Positions 1 to 7,126 of a DNA stretch of 19,334 nt are shown here, one piece after another (within the stretch, counting starts at the first letter, position 1; every line of letters begins with the position of its first letter). A program made the position numbers and the translations under genes. The notes below the pieces were generated by a model, which did not search any database, was not told the DNA's origin, and was given only the letters and a program-made list of their open reading frames with translations. Source of the stretch: Lentzea aerocolonigenes. GTDB taxonomy: Bacteria; Actinomycetota; Actinomycetes; Mycobacteriales; Pseudonocardiaceae. The stretch is from NCBI RefSeq assembly GCF_000955955.1, contig NZ_JYJG01000440.1, positions 1-19,334 on the forward strand. Direction: 5' to 3'.

Positions 1-2
1 CG

Positions 3-81
3 ACCACCGCATGGCGCGTGAGCGCCCGGCCAACGAGCGCCAACCCACGCAAGCCAACCACCGCACGGCGCGTGAGCGCCC
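3..81. repeat. Two 25-bp direct repeats, each with a short hairpin
   Basis: The copies at 3-27 and 57-81 agree at 24 of 25 positions, with a 54-nt period and a 29-nt spacer. Each contains a perfect 5-bp stem with a 4-nt loop (GGCGC-GTGA-GCGCC at 13-26 and 67-80). They lie just 3' of the minus-strand paaZ gene, so they could act as a tandem transcription end or mRNA-stabilising hairpins. There is no T-run. The array may continue past the left edge of the window. Confidence 0.7.
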
Positions 82-109
82 ACCTCGGGCGCCCACCCAC
101 AAACCACAA

Positions 110-2131
110 CTACTTCTTGGCCACCAGCGTCAGCACGTCATACCGAGCGACCGACTCGCCCTTCTGGTTCGTGACGTCCGCGTCCCACCGGACCTCGCCG
201 TACTCCTGGTCCTCCCGAGGCGTGATCTGCTTGACCGTCAACGTCACCGTCAGCTGATCCCCCGGGAACGTGGGCGTGACGAACCGCAGGTTCTCCAGCC
301 CGTAGTTCGCGAGCACCGGCCCTGGCTCAGGCGAGACGAACAACCCGGCCGCGAAGGAAACCACCAGGTACCCGTGCGCGACCCGCCCGCCGAAGAACGG
401 GTTGGCCGCGGCGGCTTCCTCGTCCATGTGCGCGTAGAACGTGTCTCCGGTGAACGAGGCGAAGTGCTCGATGTCCTCCAGCGTCACCTCGCGCGGGCCG
501 GCCACCACCGTGTCGCCGAGCCGCAGGTCGGCGAGCGTCTTGCGGAACGGGTGGACGGACTCCTGGTTGCGCGGCGCTCCGGTGACCCAGCGGTTCGTGA
601 TGGCGGACAGCGCGCGTGGGCTGCCCTGCACGGCCGTGCGCTGCATGTGGTGCAGCACGCCGCGCATGCCGCCCATCTCCTCGCCGCCGCCTGCCCGGCC
701 GGGGCCGCCGTGCACGAGCATCGGCAGCGGCGACCCGTGCCCGGTCGACTCGCCCGCGTCCTCGCGGTCCAGCACCAGTAGACGGCCGTGCCACGGCGCC
801 ACGCCGATCACGACGTCGCGCACGAAGTCGGTGTCCGCGGAGACGATCGACCCGACCAGCGAGCCGGAACCCCTGGCAGCCAACGTCACCGCGTCGTCCA
901 CCGAGTCATAGGGCATCAAGGTCGACACCGGGCCGAACGCCTCGACTTCGTGCGGCTGCACGGCATCAGCGCCAGCGCGCAACAACATCGGCGACATGAA
1001 CGCGCCGCGCTCAGCGTCGGCGTCCACAAGGGACAGAGCGCCGTCGCCGTAGACCACCGAAGCGCCCTCCTGCAACGCCTTCAGCGACCGGCGGACCTCC
1101 TCGCGCTGTTCGAGACCGGCCAGCGCGCCCATCTTCACCGACTTGTCGGCCGGGTTGCCGATCACGACCTCGGCCAGCCGGGCGGCGGTCGCCTCGGCCA
1201 CCGCGTCCATCAGGGACGCGGGCACCAGCGCGCGCCGGATCGCCGTGCACTTCTGGCCGGCCTTGGTCGTCATCTCCGTGACCAGCTGCCCCACGAACAG
1301 GTCGAACTCCGGCGTGCCGGCCACGGCATCAGGCCCGAGGATCGAGCAGTTCAGCGAGTCGGCCTCGGCGTTGAAGCGCACGGAGGACCGGATCACGGCC
1401 TGGTGCGTGCGGAGGTGCTGAGCAGTGGAAGCAGAGCCCGTGAACCCGACCAGGTCCTGCGGGGTCAGGTGGTCCAGAAGGTCACCCGCCGAACCGCAGA
1501 CCAGCTGCAACGAGCCCTCGGGCAGCAGACCGGAGGCGAGCATCAGCTCGACCAGCTTCTCGGTCACGTACGCCGTCTGCGAGGCCGGCTTGATCAGCGA
1601 CGGCACACCGGCGATGAAGGCGGGCGCGAACTTCTCCAGCGGCCCCCACATCGGGAAGTTGTAGGCGTTGATCTGCACGGCGACACCACGCAGCGGCGTG
1701 CAGATGTGCTGACCGACGAACGTGCCGCCGCGGCCCAGCGGCTCGACGGCGCCGTCGACGAAGACCTTGTCGTTCGGCAGCTCGCGCTTCGCCTTGGACG
1801 CGTAGCCGAGCAGTACGCCGAAGCCGCCGTCGATGTCGATCCACGAGTCGGAGCGAGTCGCGCCGGAGCGCGCGGACAGCGCGTACAGCTCGGCCTTGTG
1901 CTCCTTCAAATAGAGCCCGAGAGCCTTCAGCAGCTGAGCACGCTGGTGGAACGTGAGCTCGCGCAACGCCGGACCGCCCACCGAGCGGCCGTACGCCAGT
2001 GCAGCCCCCATGTCGATGCCCGCGGACGAGATCCGCGCGATCTCCTCGCCGGTGACCGCGTCGTGCAACGGCGCGCCCTCCACCGAAGGCGTGTGCCATC
2101 CACCGGAGACGTAGCTGCGCAGCAAGCTCAT
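110..2131 (-). CDS. paaZ: PaaZ-like bifunctional aldehyde dehydrogenase / enoyl-CoA hydratase
   Basis: This 673-aa protein matches the phenylacetate-pathway oxepin-CoA hydrolase/3-oxo-5,6-didehydrosuberyl-CoA semialdehyde dehydrogenase in length (E. coli PaaZ is 681 aa) and architecture. Residues 1 to about 510 form an aldehyde dehydrogenase domain, with Glu256 in FNAEAD and nucleophile Cys295 in GQKCT, the same numbers as in the E. coli enzyme. Residues about 525-673 form a MaoC-like hot-dog hydratase domain with Asp563 and His568 (GDTFYAH) in the family's D-x4-H spacing, so both activities should be intact. The ATG at 2131 is chosen over the in-frame start at 2203 because GGGAAGG lies about 9 nt upstream and the protein then begins like its family. 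A weak -10 (TACGTT, 2192-2187) is possible. No other paa genes are visible, so it may serve a pathway encoded elsewhere. Confidence 0.93.
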   Translation of the reverse strand: MSLLRSYVSGGWHTPSVEGAPLHDAVTGEEIARISSAGIDMGAALAYGRSVGGPALRELTFHQRAQLLKALGLYLKEHKAELYALSARSGATRSDSWIDIDGGFGVLLGYASKAKRELPNDKVFVDGAVEPLGRGGTFVGQHICTPLRGVAVQINAYNFPMWGPLEKFAPAFIAGVPSLIKPASQTAYVTEKLVELMLASGLLPEGSLQLVCGSAGDLLDHLTPQDLVGFTGSASTAQHLRTHQAVIRSSVRFNAEADSLNCSILGPDAVAGTPEFDLFVGQLVTEMTTKAGQKCTAIRRALVPASLMDAVAEATAARLAEVVIGNPADKSVKMGALAGLEQREEVRRSLKALQEGASVVYGDGALSLVDADAERGAFMSPMLLRAGADAVQPHEVEAFGPVSTLMPYDSVDDAVTLAARGSGSLVGSIVSADTDFVRDVVIGVAPWHGRLLVLDREDAGESTGHGSPLPMLVHGGPGRAGGGEEMGGMRGVLHHMQRTAVQGSPRALSAITNRWVTGAPRNQESVHPFRKTLADLRLGDTVVAGPREVTLEDIEHFASFTGDTFYAHMDEEAAAANPFFGGRVAHGYLVVSFAAGLFVSPEPGPVLANYGLENLRFVTPTFPGDQLTVTLTVKQITPREDQEYGEVRWDADVTNQKGESVARYDVLTLVAKK

Positions 2132-2203
2132 CGAGCCAACCCTTCCCAACAAGGGCCGCTGGATCCGCAGCGACCCACCCACCAGCAACGTATCAGCCGC
2201 CAC

Positions 2204-2423
2204 CGACTACGCCGGACCCGAGAAAGTTCCGTACCCCCCTGCTGGCACCGGTCAGCGTCGCGCACGCCCAACCGAACGCCCCTGCGGCCACCTATCTGGG
2301 GGACACCGTTCCCGCGAACCTCGGCGACGTCTCCCCCACGTTCGCCGGCGGTCAGACGGGTGCATCGTGGTGCCCTGCTGAGCGACGAAGACGCGGCGGA
2401 GGCCGCCGGTCATGGCACCAGGT
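2204..2423. other. Intergenic region upstream of paaZ, with a coding-like tract
   Basis: These 220 bp between the response regulator stop and paaZ hold no complete gene. On the plus strand, 2227-2382 reads openly in one frame with about 79% G/C at third positions. It includes a segment (LLAPVSVAHAQ) like the end of a signal peptide, but there is no start codon and the frame runs on into the antisense of the response regulator. It may be a decayed secreted-protein gene or chance. The paaZ promoter should lie at the right-hand edge of its leader, near 2180-2220. Confidence 0.3.
2394..2408 (-). terminator. Possible hairpin terminator after the response regulator gene
   Basis: A perfect 6-bp GC stem (CGGCGG / CCGCCG) with a 3-nt loop begins about 15 nt past the response regulator stop codon. 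No U-run follows, so it would be a weak or Rho-assisted stop. It could also be chance in GC-rich sequence. Confidence 0.3.
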
Positions 2424-3077
2424 CTACTCGCCGGGGACGACGATGCCCATCTCGTAGGCCGCGACGATCGCCTGGGCCCGGTCGCGCACGCCGAGCTTGG
2501 CGAAGACCCTGCTCACGTGCGTCTTGGCGGTCTGCTCGACGATCACCAGCGCGGACGCGATCTCGGAGTTCGACAGGCCGCGCGCGACCAGGCGCAGCAC
2601 CTTCAGCTCCTGCGCGGTGAGCTGGTCGGCCCGCGAGGGCACGGACGGCTTGCGCGCGGCGAACTCGGCGACCAGGCGGCGCGTCACGGCCGGGGCGTAC
2701 AGCGCGTTGCCCGCCGCGACCACGCGCACGGCGTTGACCAGGTCTTCCAGCGGCGCGTCCTTCAAAAGGAACCCGCTGGCGCCGACCCTCAACGCGCCGT
2801 AGACGTACTCGTCGATGTCGAAGGTCGTCAGCATGAGGACTCGCACGTCCAGAGACGGGTCCGCGAGGATCTGCCGAGCGGCCTCCAGACCGTCCATGAT
2901 CGGCATGCGGACGTCCATCAGCACGACGTCAGGGCGGTCGCGGATGGCGGCGTGCACGGCGTCCGCGCCGTTGCTCGCCTCGCCGACCACCGTGATGTCG
3001 GGCTGTGCGGCGAGCACGGCGCGAAAACTCTGCCGGACCATCGTCTGGTCATCGACGATCAGCACCCGCGTGTCCAA
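2424..3077 (-). CDS. LuxR/NarL-family response regulator
   Basis: This 217-aa DNA-binding response regulator is the output half of a two-component system. The receiver domain spans residues 1-120, with the acidic pocket Asp9/Asp10, phospho-acceptor Asp55 (VVLMDVRMP), Thr84/Thr85 and Lys106 (FLLKDA). A LuxR-type helix-turn-helix covers about 150-213 (LTAQELKVLRLVARGLSN onward). The start is TTG at 3077, one base after the TGA of the kinase gene, with GGGGGA just upstream. That geometry indicates translational coupling, so kinase and regulator should be made together. It is the third gene of a GT87-kinase-regulator operon. The phosphorylated protein probably binds the operon's own promoter; the paired palindromes at 5438-5485 are the obvious candidate sites (inference). 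Confidence 0.93.
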   Translation of the reverse strand: MDTRVLIVDDQTMVRQSFRAVLAAQPDITVVGEASNGADAVHAAIRDRPDVVLMDVRMPIMDGLEAARQILADPSLDVRVLMLTTFDIDEYVYGALRVGASGFLLKDAPLEDLVNAVRVVAAGNALYAPAVTRRLVAEFAARKPSVPSRADQLTAQELKVLRLVARGLSNSEIASALVIVEQTAKTHVSRVFAKLGVRDRAQAIVAAYEMGIVVPGE

Positions 3078-3078
3078 C

Positions 3079-4284
3079 TCATCCCCCGTTCAACGGCAGC
3101 GTGACCGCCACGACGAACCCACCGGCGTCCCCCGGCCCCGCGCGGAACGTGCCCCTCAGTGCGGCGACCCGTTCCCGCATCCCCAGCAAGCCGTGTTTCG
3201 GCCGATCGTCCGGCGGCGGACCCTCGACCGCGCTGTTGGCGACCATCAGCGAAAGCTCGGAGGAAACCGAGATTCGAACGTCCACAGTGGAGCCGGGAGC
3301 GTGCCGGACGGCGTTGCTCAACGCCTCCTGCGCGATGCGGTACGCGGACAGCGCCACCCCGGAAGGAACACCGAGAACGTCACCGGAGATCTCCAGCGAC
3401 ACCACGACTCCCGCACCCCGCAACCGATCGACCAGCTCGGCGATCTGCTCCACCCGCGGCTGCGGCGCGGTCTCCACCTCACCGGCCGAATTGCGCAGCA
3501 CACCCAGCAGCCGCCTCATCTCCGTCAGGCCCTCACGAGCCGTCTCCTGCATCTCCGCGAACTCCACCACGAGCTCCGGCGGCAGCGAAAACCGGTACCG
3601 CGCACTCCCAGCACGCAAAGCCAGGACCGACATGTGGTGCGCTACAACGTCATGCAGCTCCCTGGCGATGACCGCGCGCTCCTCCAGCGTCGCGGCCCGC
3701 GTCTCCTCTTCTTCCAGCCGCCGCCGCTGCTCGACGCGTTCGGCCTCGGCGATGCGCCGCAACCGCATCGCGTTGCCGAGCACGAGCACGCCGCCCACGA
3801 CGACGCCGGCCAGGAAGATGTCCTTGGAACCGAGCAGGTGCGACAGCCACACCGCGACCAGGGACCAGACGAACACCCACACCAGCACGGCCTGGCGATA
3901 GCTCTGCGCCACCACGAGCAACACCACCGTGCAGCCGATGATCGTGCCCGGCGGCCACGGCCAGCCCCACAGGTCGGTGAGTCCCCTGAAGACCATCGGC
4001 GACAGCACCAGCAACACCGCCGCGGACCTCCACGCCCACAGCGGGTGCACCAGCGTCAGCAGCACCACGGCCACGCTGAGCCAGGTGATCCACAACCCCG
4101 GAAACGTCGACAGGGCGTGCACCAGCGGCAGTGGTTCCAGCACGAGGTTGAACACCAGGACAACGAGCGCCGCGCCCAAGGTGAGCACCAGTCGCAGCCG
4201 CCGCCTCGCCGGCGACGGCGGCGTCCTGACCAGCCTGTTCGCCCGGAACAGCGTGGACACACCGACGGAGAAGAACGACTTCAT
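3079..4284 (-). CDS. DesK/NarL-type sensor histidine kinase
   Basis: This is a membrane sensor kinase of 401 aa from the ATG at 4284. That ATG overlaps the upstream gene's stop as ATGA; a GTG at 4293 would add three residues. The N-terminal half carries about five or six hydrophobic helices (residues about 34-172) and no large extracellular domain, so it probably senses something in or at the membrane. A short charged coiled linker (about 178-205) leads to a HisKA_3 dimerisation domain with phospho-acceptor His211 in ARELHDVVAHH. An HATPase_c domain follows, with N-box residues Glu320 and Asn324 (AQEALSNAVRHA) and a GLLGMRERV G-box at about 365-373. The stop is one base before the response regulator's TTG start. 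The signal is unknown; co-transcription with a GT87 enzyme suggests envelope state. Confidence 0.92.
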   Translation of the reverse strand: MKSFFSVGVSTLFRANRLVRTPPSPARRRLRLVLTLGAALVVLVFNLVLEPLPLVHALSTFPGLWITWLSVAVVLLTLVHPLWAWRSAAVLLVLSPMVFRGLTDLWGWPWPPGTIIGCTVVLLVVAQSYRQAVLVWVFVWSLVAVWLSHLLGSKDIFLAGVVVGGVLVLGNAMRLRRIAEAERVEQRRRLEEEETRAATLEERAVIARELHDVVAHHMSVLALRAGSARYRFSLPPELVVEFAEMQETAREGLTEMRRLLGVLRNSAGEVETAPQPRVEQIAELVDRLRGAGVVVSLEISGDVLGVPSGVALSAYRIAQEALSNAVRHAPGSTVDVRISVSSELSLMVANSAVEGPPPDDRPKHGLLGMRERVAALRGTFRAGPGDAGGFVVAVTLPLNGG

Positions 4285-5384
4285 CGATGCCACCCGTCCC
4301 CCGCTCCCACGCGCGAACGTACCTCAACTCCCCATCGGCCGCGTGCCCACCACACCGCACCACCGGCCAACGCCGCCAGCACGTACAGGTTGTCCAGCAA
4401 CACGTTGCCCGACGCCGACCACATCGTGAACCCGAGGAACACCGCCCAGACGAGCCCCAGCGCCAGCCGGGACCCACGAGACACCAGCAACCCCACCAGC
4501 GGCACCACCCACACCCAGTGGTGCGACCAAGAGATCGGGCTGACCAGCACCCCGCACCCAGCCGTGACCAGCATCGCGACCACCGGCTCGCCCCGCAGGA
4601 AAGCCCGCCGGGCCGACACCGCCGCAGCCACCGCACAGACCACGCTCAGCACCACGACGAGCACCGGAGCCCCGCCGGTCAGTCGTTGCACCGCACCGGA
4701 GAACGACTGGTTGGTGAGGTAGCCGTTGCCCGTCGAGGCGTTGTTGCCGGTGAAGATCGCCGACCCCCAGTACCGCAGCGAGTCACCCGGCAGCAGCAGG
4801 AACCCGAGCACCTGCAACCCCAGGAACGTCCCCAGCGCCCGCCCTGCCTCCCGGAACCGGCCGGTCACCACCAGGTGCAGCACGAAGATCAACGGCGTCA
4901 GCTTCACCGCCGCCGCGACCCCGGTCAGGACACCGGACCACCGGGAGTTGTCGCGCAGCAGGTCGAACACGACCATCGCCATCAGCAGCACGTTGATCTG
5001 CCCGAACCCGATCGTCCGCCACACCGGTTCCAGGCTGAACACCAGCAGGAACAACACGGGCGGACCAGAAGTCCACCGCAACACCGCGGCCACCCCGAGC
5101 ACCGACACCGCCGCGAACAACGCCCACGCCATCTGCACCGGCACGAACGCCAGCGGCGCGAACAGCACGGCCGCGACCGGCGGATACGTGAACGGCAGAT
5201 CCAACGACCAGGACGGAATCGCCGTCAGCCGGTCGTACAAGGCCTCACCGTGCAACACCGCCACCGCACCGGCCCGGTACACGGTGCTGTCGAGGCCGAT
5301 GTGCAGGCCGGCGAGCCAGCCCACCAGTCCGATGAGGAGGAACGCGACCGCGACAACCGCTGGGGCAGAACGGGTTTTGAGCAC
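4281..5384 (-). CDS. GT87-family (DUF2029) polyprenol-phosphate-dependent mannosyltransferase-like protein
   Basis: This 367-aa polytopic membrane protein has roughly ten hydrophobic helices. Its features fit the actinobacterial GT-C family that includes PimE: an early loop with Asp32 (LDSTVYR, the position of the proposed catalytic Asp), GFGQINVLL at 126-134, KLTPLIFVLHL at 161-171, NQSFSG at 225-230 and SPISWSHHW at 282-290. Such enzymes transfer a sugar, usually mannose from polyprenyl-phosphate-mannose, on the outer face of the membrane; donor and acceptor here are unknown. The GTG start at 5384 has no Shine-Dalgarno sequence but lies 6 nt after a TAGCGT hexamer, so the mRNA may be leaderless. 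It is the first gene of the operon with the kinase and response regulator, and its stop overlaps the kinase start. Confidence 0.88.
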   Translation of the reverse strand: MLKTRSAPAVVAVAFLLIGLVGWLAGLHIGLDSTVYRAGAVAVLHGEALYDRLTAIPSWSLDLPFTYPPVAAVLFAPLAFVPVQMAWALFAAVSVLGVAAVLRWTSGPPVLFLLVFSLEPVWRTIGFGQINVLLMAMVVFDLLRDNSRWSGVLTGVAAAVKLTPLIFVLHLVVTGRFREAGRALGTFLGLQVLGFLLLPGDSLRYWGSAIFTGNNASTGNGYLTNQSFSGAVQRLTGGAPVLVVVLSVVCAVAAAVSARRAFLRGEPVVAMLVTAGCGVLVSPISWSHHWVWVVPLVGLLVSRGSRLALGLVWAVFLGFTMWSASGNVLLDNLYVLAALAGGAVWWARGRWGVEVRSRVGAGDGWHR

Positions 5385-5437
5385 ACGAAAACGCTAGGAA
5401 ATCGCGCCCGCGAAATCGTCGTACCGCAGCGCCCACT

Positions 5438-5485
5438 CCGTGCACTACCGCCGTAGCCGAAACCGCCGTGTACTACCGGGGTAGC
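5438..5485. promoter_or_regulatory. Two direct repeats, each containing a CTAC-N4-GTAG palindrome
   Basis: The copies at 5438-5457 and 5466-5485 share 17 of 20 bases (CCGTGYACTACCGSSGTAGC) at a 28-nt period. Each contains a perfect 4-bp inverted repeat around a 4-nt centre (5445-5456 and 5473-5484). The second extends to an imperfect 11-bp arm with 9 matches, and its palindrome begins at the LysR stop codon (5473). The pair lies about 54-101 bp upstream of the GT87 start, a normal position for activator sites. The response regulator of the same operon is the likeliest binder (inference). The second copy could instead help end LysR transcription. Confidence 0.55.
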
Positions 5486-6387
5486 ACGCGGAACAATTCG
5501 GTGCAGTGCGAGATGAACGCCTCCGCCCGGCGCGTGAGCGGTCCCCCGGCAGCCCACCCCAGCACGACCGGAGTGGTGGGCACGGAGTCCCGCAACGGCA
5601 AGGTGAGCACCTCCAGCCCTTCGTAGGACTGGGAGAGCACCGGTTGCTGCACCGTCATGGAGTAGCCGATCCCCCGCGCCACCAACGACCGGGCGAGCTC
5701 GAAGCTGCGGGCCCGGTGCGTGACGACCATGTCCACGCCGGCAGCCTCGAACACGGACCGGAAATAACGTTCGCTCGGCGGGACGTCCAGCAGCACGAAC
5801 GGGTCGGCGGCCAGTTCCCGCAACGAGACCGCACGCCGCCGGCGCAACCGGTGCGACGCGGGCAGCAGCACCTTCGGCTCCTGGTCGTACAGCGTGTGGA
5901 CGGCGATCCCCGGCTGCACGTCCTGGTCGTAGAGGAACGCGATCTCGCACCGCCCGGCGAGCAGATCCTCCTGGATCTCCGGCAGGCTCCCCTCCACGAA
6001 CCGCACCGACACCGACGGGTGCTCGCGCTCGAACGTCGCGATCGCCGCGGGCAGGTGGAACGGCGCTATCGGCGCGTAGCACCCGACCATCAGCACGCCG
6101 CTGACCTGCAGACTCAGCCCGCGCGCCTCCACTCCGAGATCGCCCATCGCCGCGATGACCCGGCGAGCGTCGGCGAGGACCTGAGTGCCCGCCGCCGTCA
6201 AAGAAGCACCCCGGCGCGGCGACCGGACGACCAGCCGCAGATCCAGCGCGCCCTCCAACTCGCTCAACGCCAGCGAGATCGCCGACTGCGAGACGTGACA
6301 ACGCGCGGCAGCACTGGTCAACGACCCGGTCTCCGCCACCGCGATCAGGTACTCGAGCTGCCGCACGGTCACGTTGGGCAGATTCAT
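5473..6387 (-). CDS. LysR-family transcriptional regulator
   Basis: This 304-aa protein has the usual LTTR length and layout. A winged helix-turn-helix fills residues about 7-66 (RQLEYLIAVAETGSLTSAAA, then VSQSAISLALSELEGALDL). The effector-binding domain of two periplasmic-binding-protein-like lobes runs from about 92 to 296. The ATG at 6387 has no clear Shine-Dalgarno sequence, but TATAAG lies 8 nt upstream, so the transcript may be leaderless. It is divergent from the iodotyrosine-deiodinase-like gene across 72 bp, the classic arrangement for an LTTR and its target. The ligand cannot be read from the sequence. Its 3' end touches the paired palindromes that precede the GT87 operon. Confidence 0.92.
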   Translation of the reverse strand: MNLPNVTVRQLEYLIAVAETGSLTSAAARCHVSQSAISLALSELEGALDLRLVVRSPRRGASLTAAGTQVLADARRVIAAMGDLGVEARGLSLQVSGVLMVGCYAPIAPFHLPAAIATFEREHPSVSVRFVEGSLPEIQEDLLAGRCEIAFLYDQDVQPGIAVHTLYDQEPKVLLPASHRLRRRRAVSLRELAADPFVLLDVPPSERYFRSVFEAAGVDMVVTHRARSFELARSLVARGIGYSMTVQQPVLSQSYEGLEVLTLPLRDSVPTTPVVLGWAAGGPLTRRAEAFISHCTELFRVLPR

Positions 6388-6459
6388 CAGCCGAGCTTAT
6401 AACTCGCGCAAGAAACTTGAGCTGGTCAGAAGAGTGCGACCAGCGGCATCGTACGAACC
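6388..6459. promoter_or_regulatory. Divergent promoter region between LysR and the deiodinase-like gene
   Basis: These 72 bp separate two divergent starts. TATAAG on the minus strand (6401-6396) is a good -10 for the LysR gene; no convincing -35 is visible. A small inverted repeat, CAAG-AAA-CTTG (6409-6419), lies near the middle and could be part of an LTTR site. The plus-strand promoter is not obvious. Confidence 0.45.
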
Positions 6460-7116
6460 GTGACCCGAGCGCACCGCCACCCGTTCATCCCGTACACGCC
6501 CGCAAGACTGCCGATCGAGGAAAGCCTCAAGAACGGCAAGGCTTTCCACCAACGGCTCGACGGACGCCGTTCGGTGCGCTGGTTCTCGCCGGACCCGGTC
6601 CCGGTAGAAGCGATCGAGCTGGCCGTCCAAGCCGCGAACACGGCCCCGAGCGGCGCCCACCAGCAGCCGTGGCGGTTCGTCGCCACGCAGAACCCCGACC
6701 TCAAACAGCAGATCCGCGAGGCAGCCGAACAAGAGGAACGCCGCTTCTACCACGAGCGAGACGTCCCGGACTGGCACGAGGCACTGGCACACCTGGAAAC
6801 GGACGCCACCAAGGAGTTCCTGACGACAGCACCGTGGCTCGTGATCGCCTTCGCGCAGAAACAGCAGAACGGCAAGAAGACCTACTACACCAACGAAAGC
6901 GTCGGCATCGCGTGCGGCTTCTTCATCGCGGCACTGCATCACATGGGCCTCGCGACACTGACGCACACGCCGAACCCGATGACGTTCCTCAGCGACCTGC
7001 TCGGCCGCCCTGGCGAACGCCCGTACATCCTCTTCCCGGTCGGCTACCCTGCCGACGACTGCGAGGTCCCGGACCTGCACCGCAAGCCGCTCGACGAAGC
7101 CCTCACACTTGCCTGA
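6460..7116 (+). CDS. Nitroreductase-fold flavoprotein of the iodotyrosine deiodinase (IYD) type
   Basis: This 218-aa protein is predicted to bind FMN and to catalyse reductive dehalogenation of halotyrosines or similar halophenols. The FMN region has RRSVRWFSPDPVP at about 36-48 and TAPSGAHQQPW at 61-71. The active-site lid residues that distinguish IYD from other nitroreductases are present with the same spacing as human IYD Glu157/Tyr161/Lys182: Glu93, Tyr97 and Lys118. The C-terminal ends also align (FPVGYPADDCEVPDL and RKPLDE versus LPVGYPSKEATVPDL and RKPLDQ in the human enzyme). It lacks the membrane anchor of the animal protein. The start is GTG at 6460 with no good Shine-Dalgarno sequence. 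LysR is divergent, and an AraC regulator follows within 10 bp or overlaps. Bacterial IYD homologues are known, but their natural substrates are mostly not. Confidence 0.85.
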   Translation: MTRAHRHPFIPYTPARLPIEESLKNGKAFHQRLDGRRSVRWFSPDPVPVEAIELAVQAANTAPSGAHQQPWRFVATQNPDLKQQIREAAEQEERRFYHERDVPDWHEALAHLETDATKEFLTTAPWLVIAFAQKQQNGKKTYYTNESVGIACGFFIAALHHMGLATLTHTPNPMTFLSDLLGRPGERPYILFPVGYPADDCEVPDLHRKPLDEALTLA

Positions 7117-7126
7117 TACTCCACAC

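Noticed and set aside
3..81. Repeat-spacer-repeat geometry (25-nt repeat, 29-nt spacer) resembling a CRISPR array
   Set aside because: Only two copies are visible, the next unit would fall in paaZ and is absent, no cas gene is in the window, and the spacer has the same low-complexity wording as its surroundings.
788..2620. 610-codon open frame on the plus strand
   Set aside because: It lies antisense to paaZ and the response regulator, is rich in Arg/His/Gln/Pro from GC-rich antisense DNA, and has no family motif.
2815..4722. 635-codon open frame on the plus strand
   Set aside because: It is antisense to the histidine kinase and GT87 genes and has low-complexity His/Pro/Arg/Thr composition.
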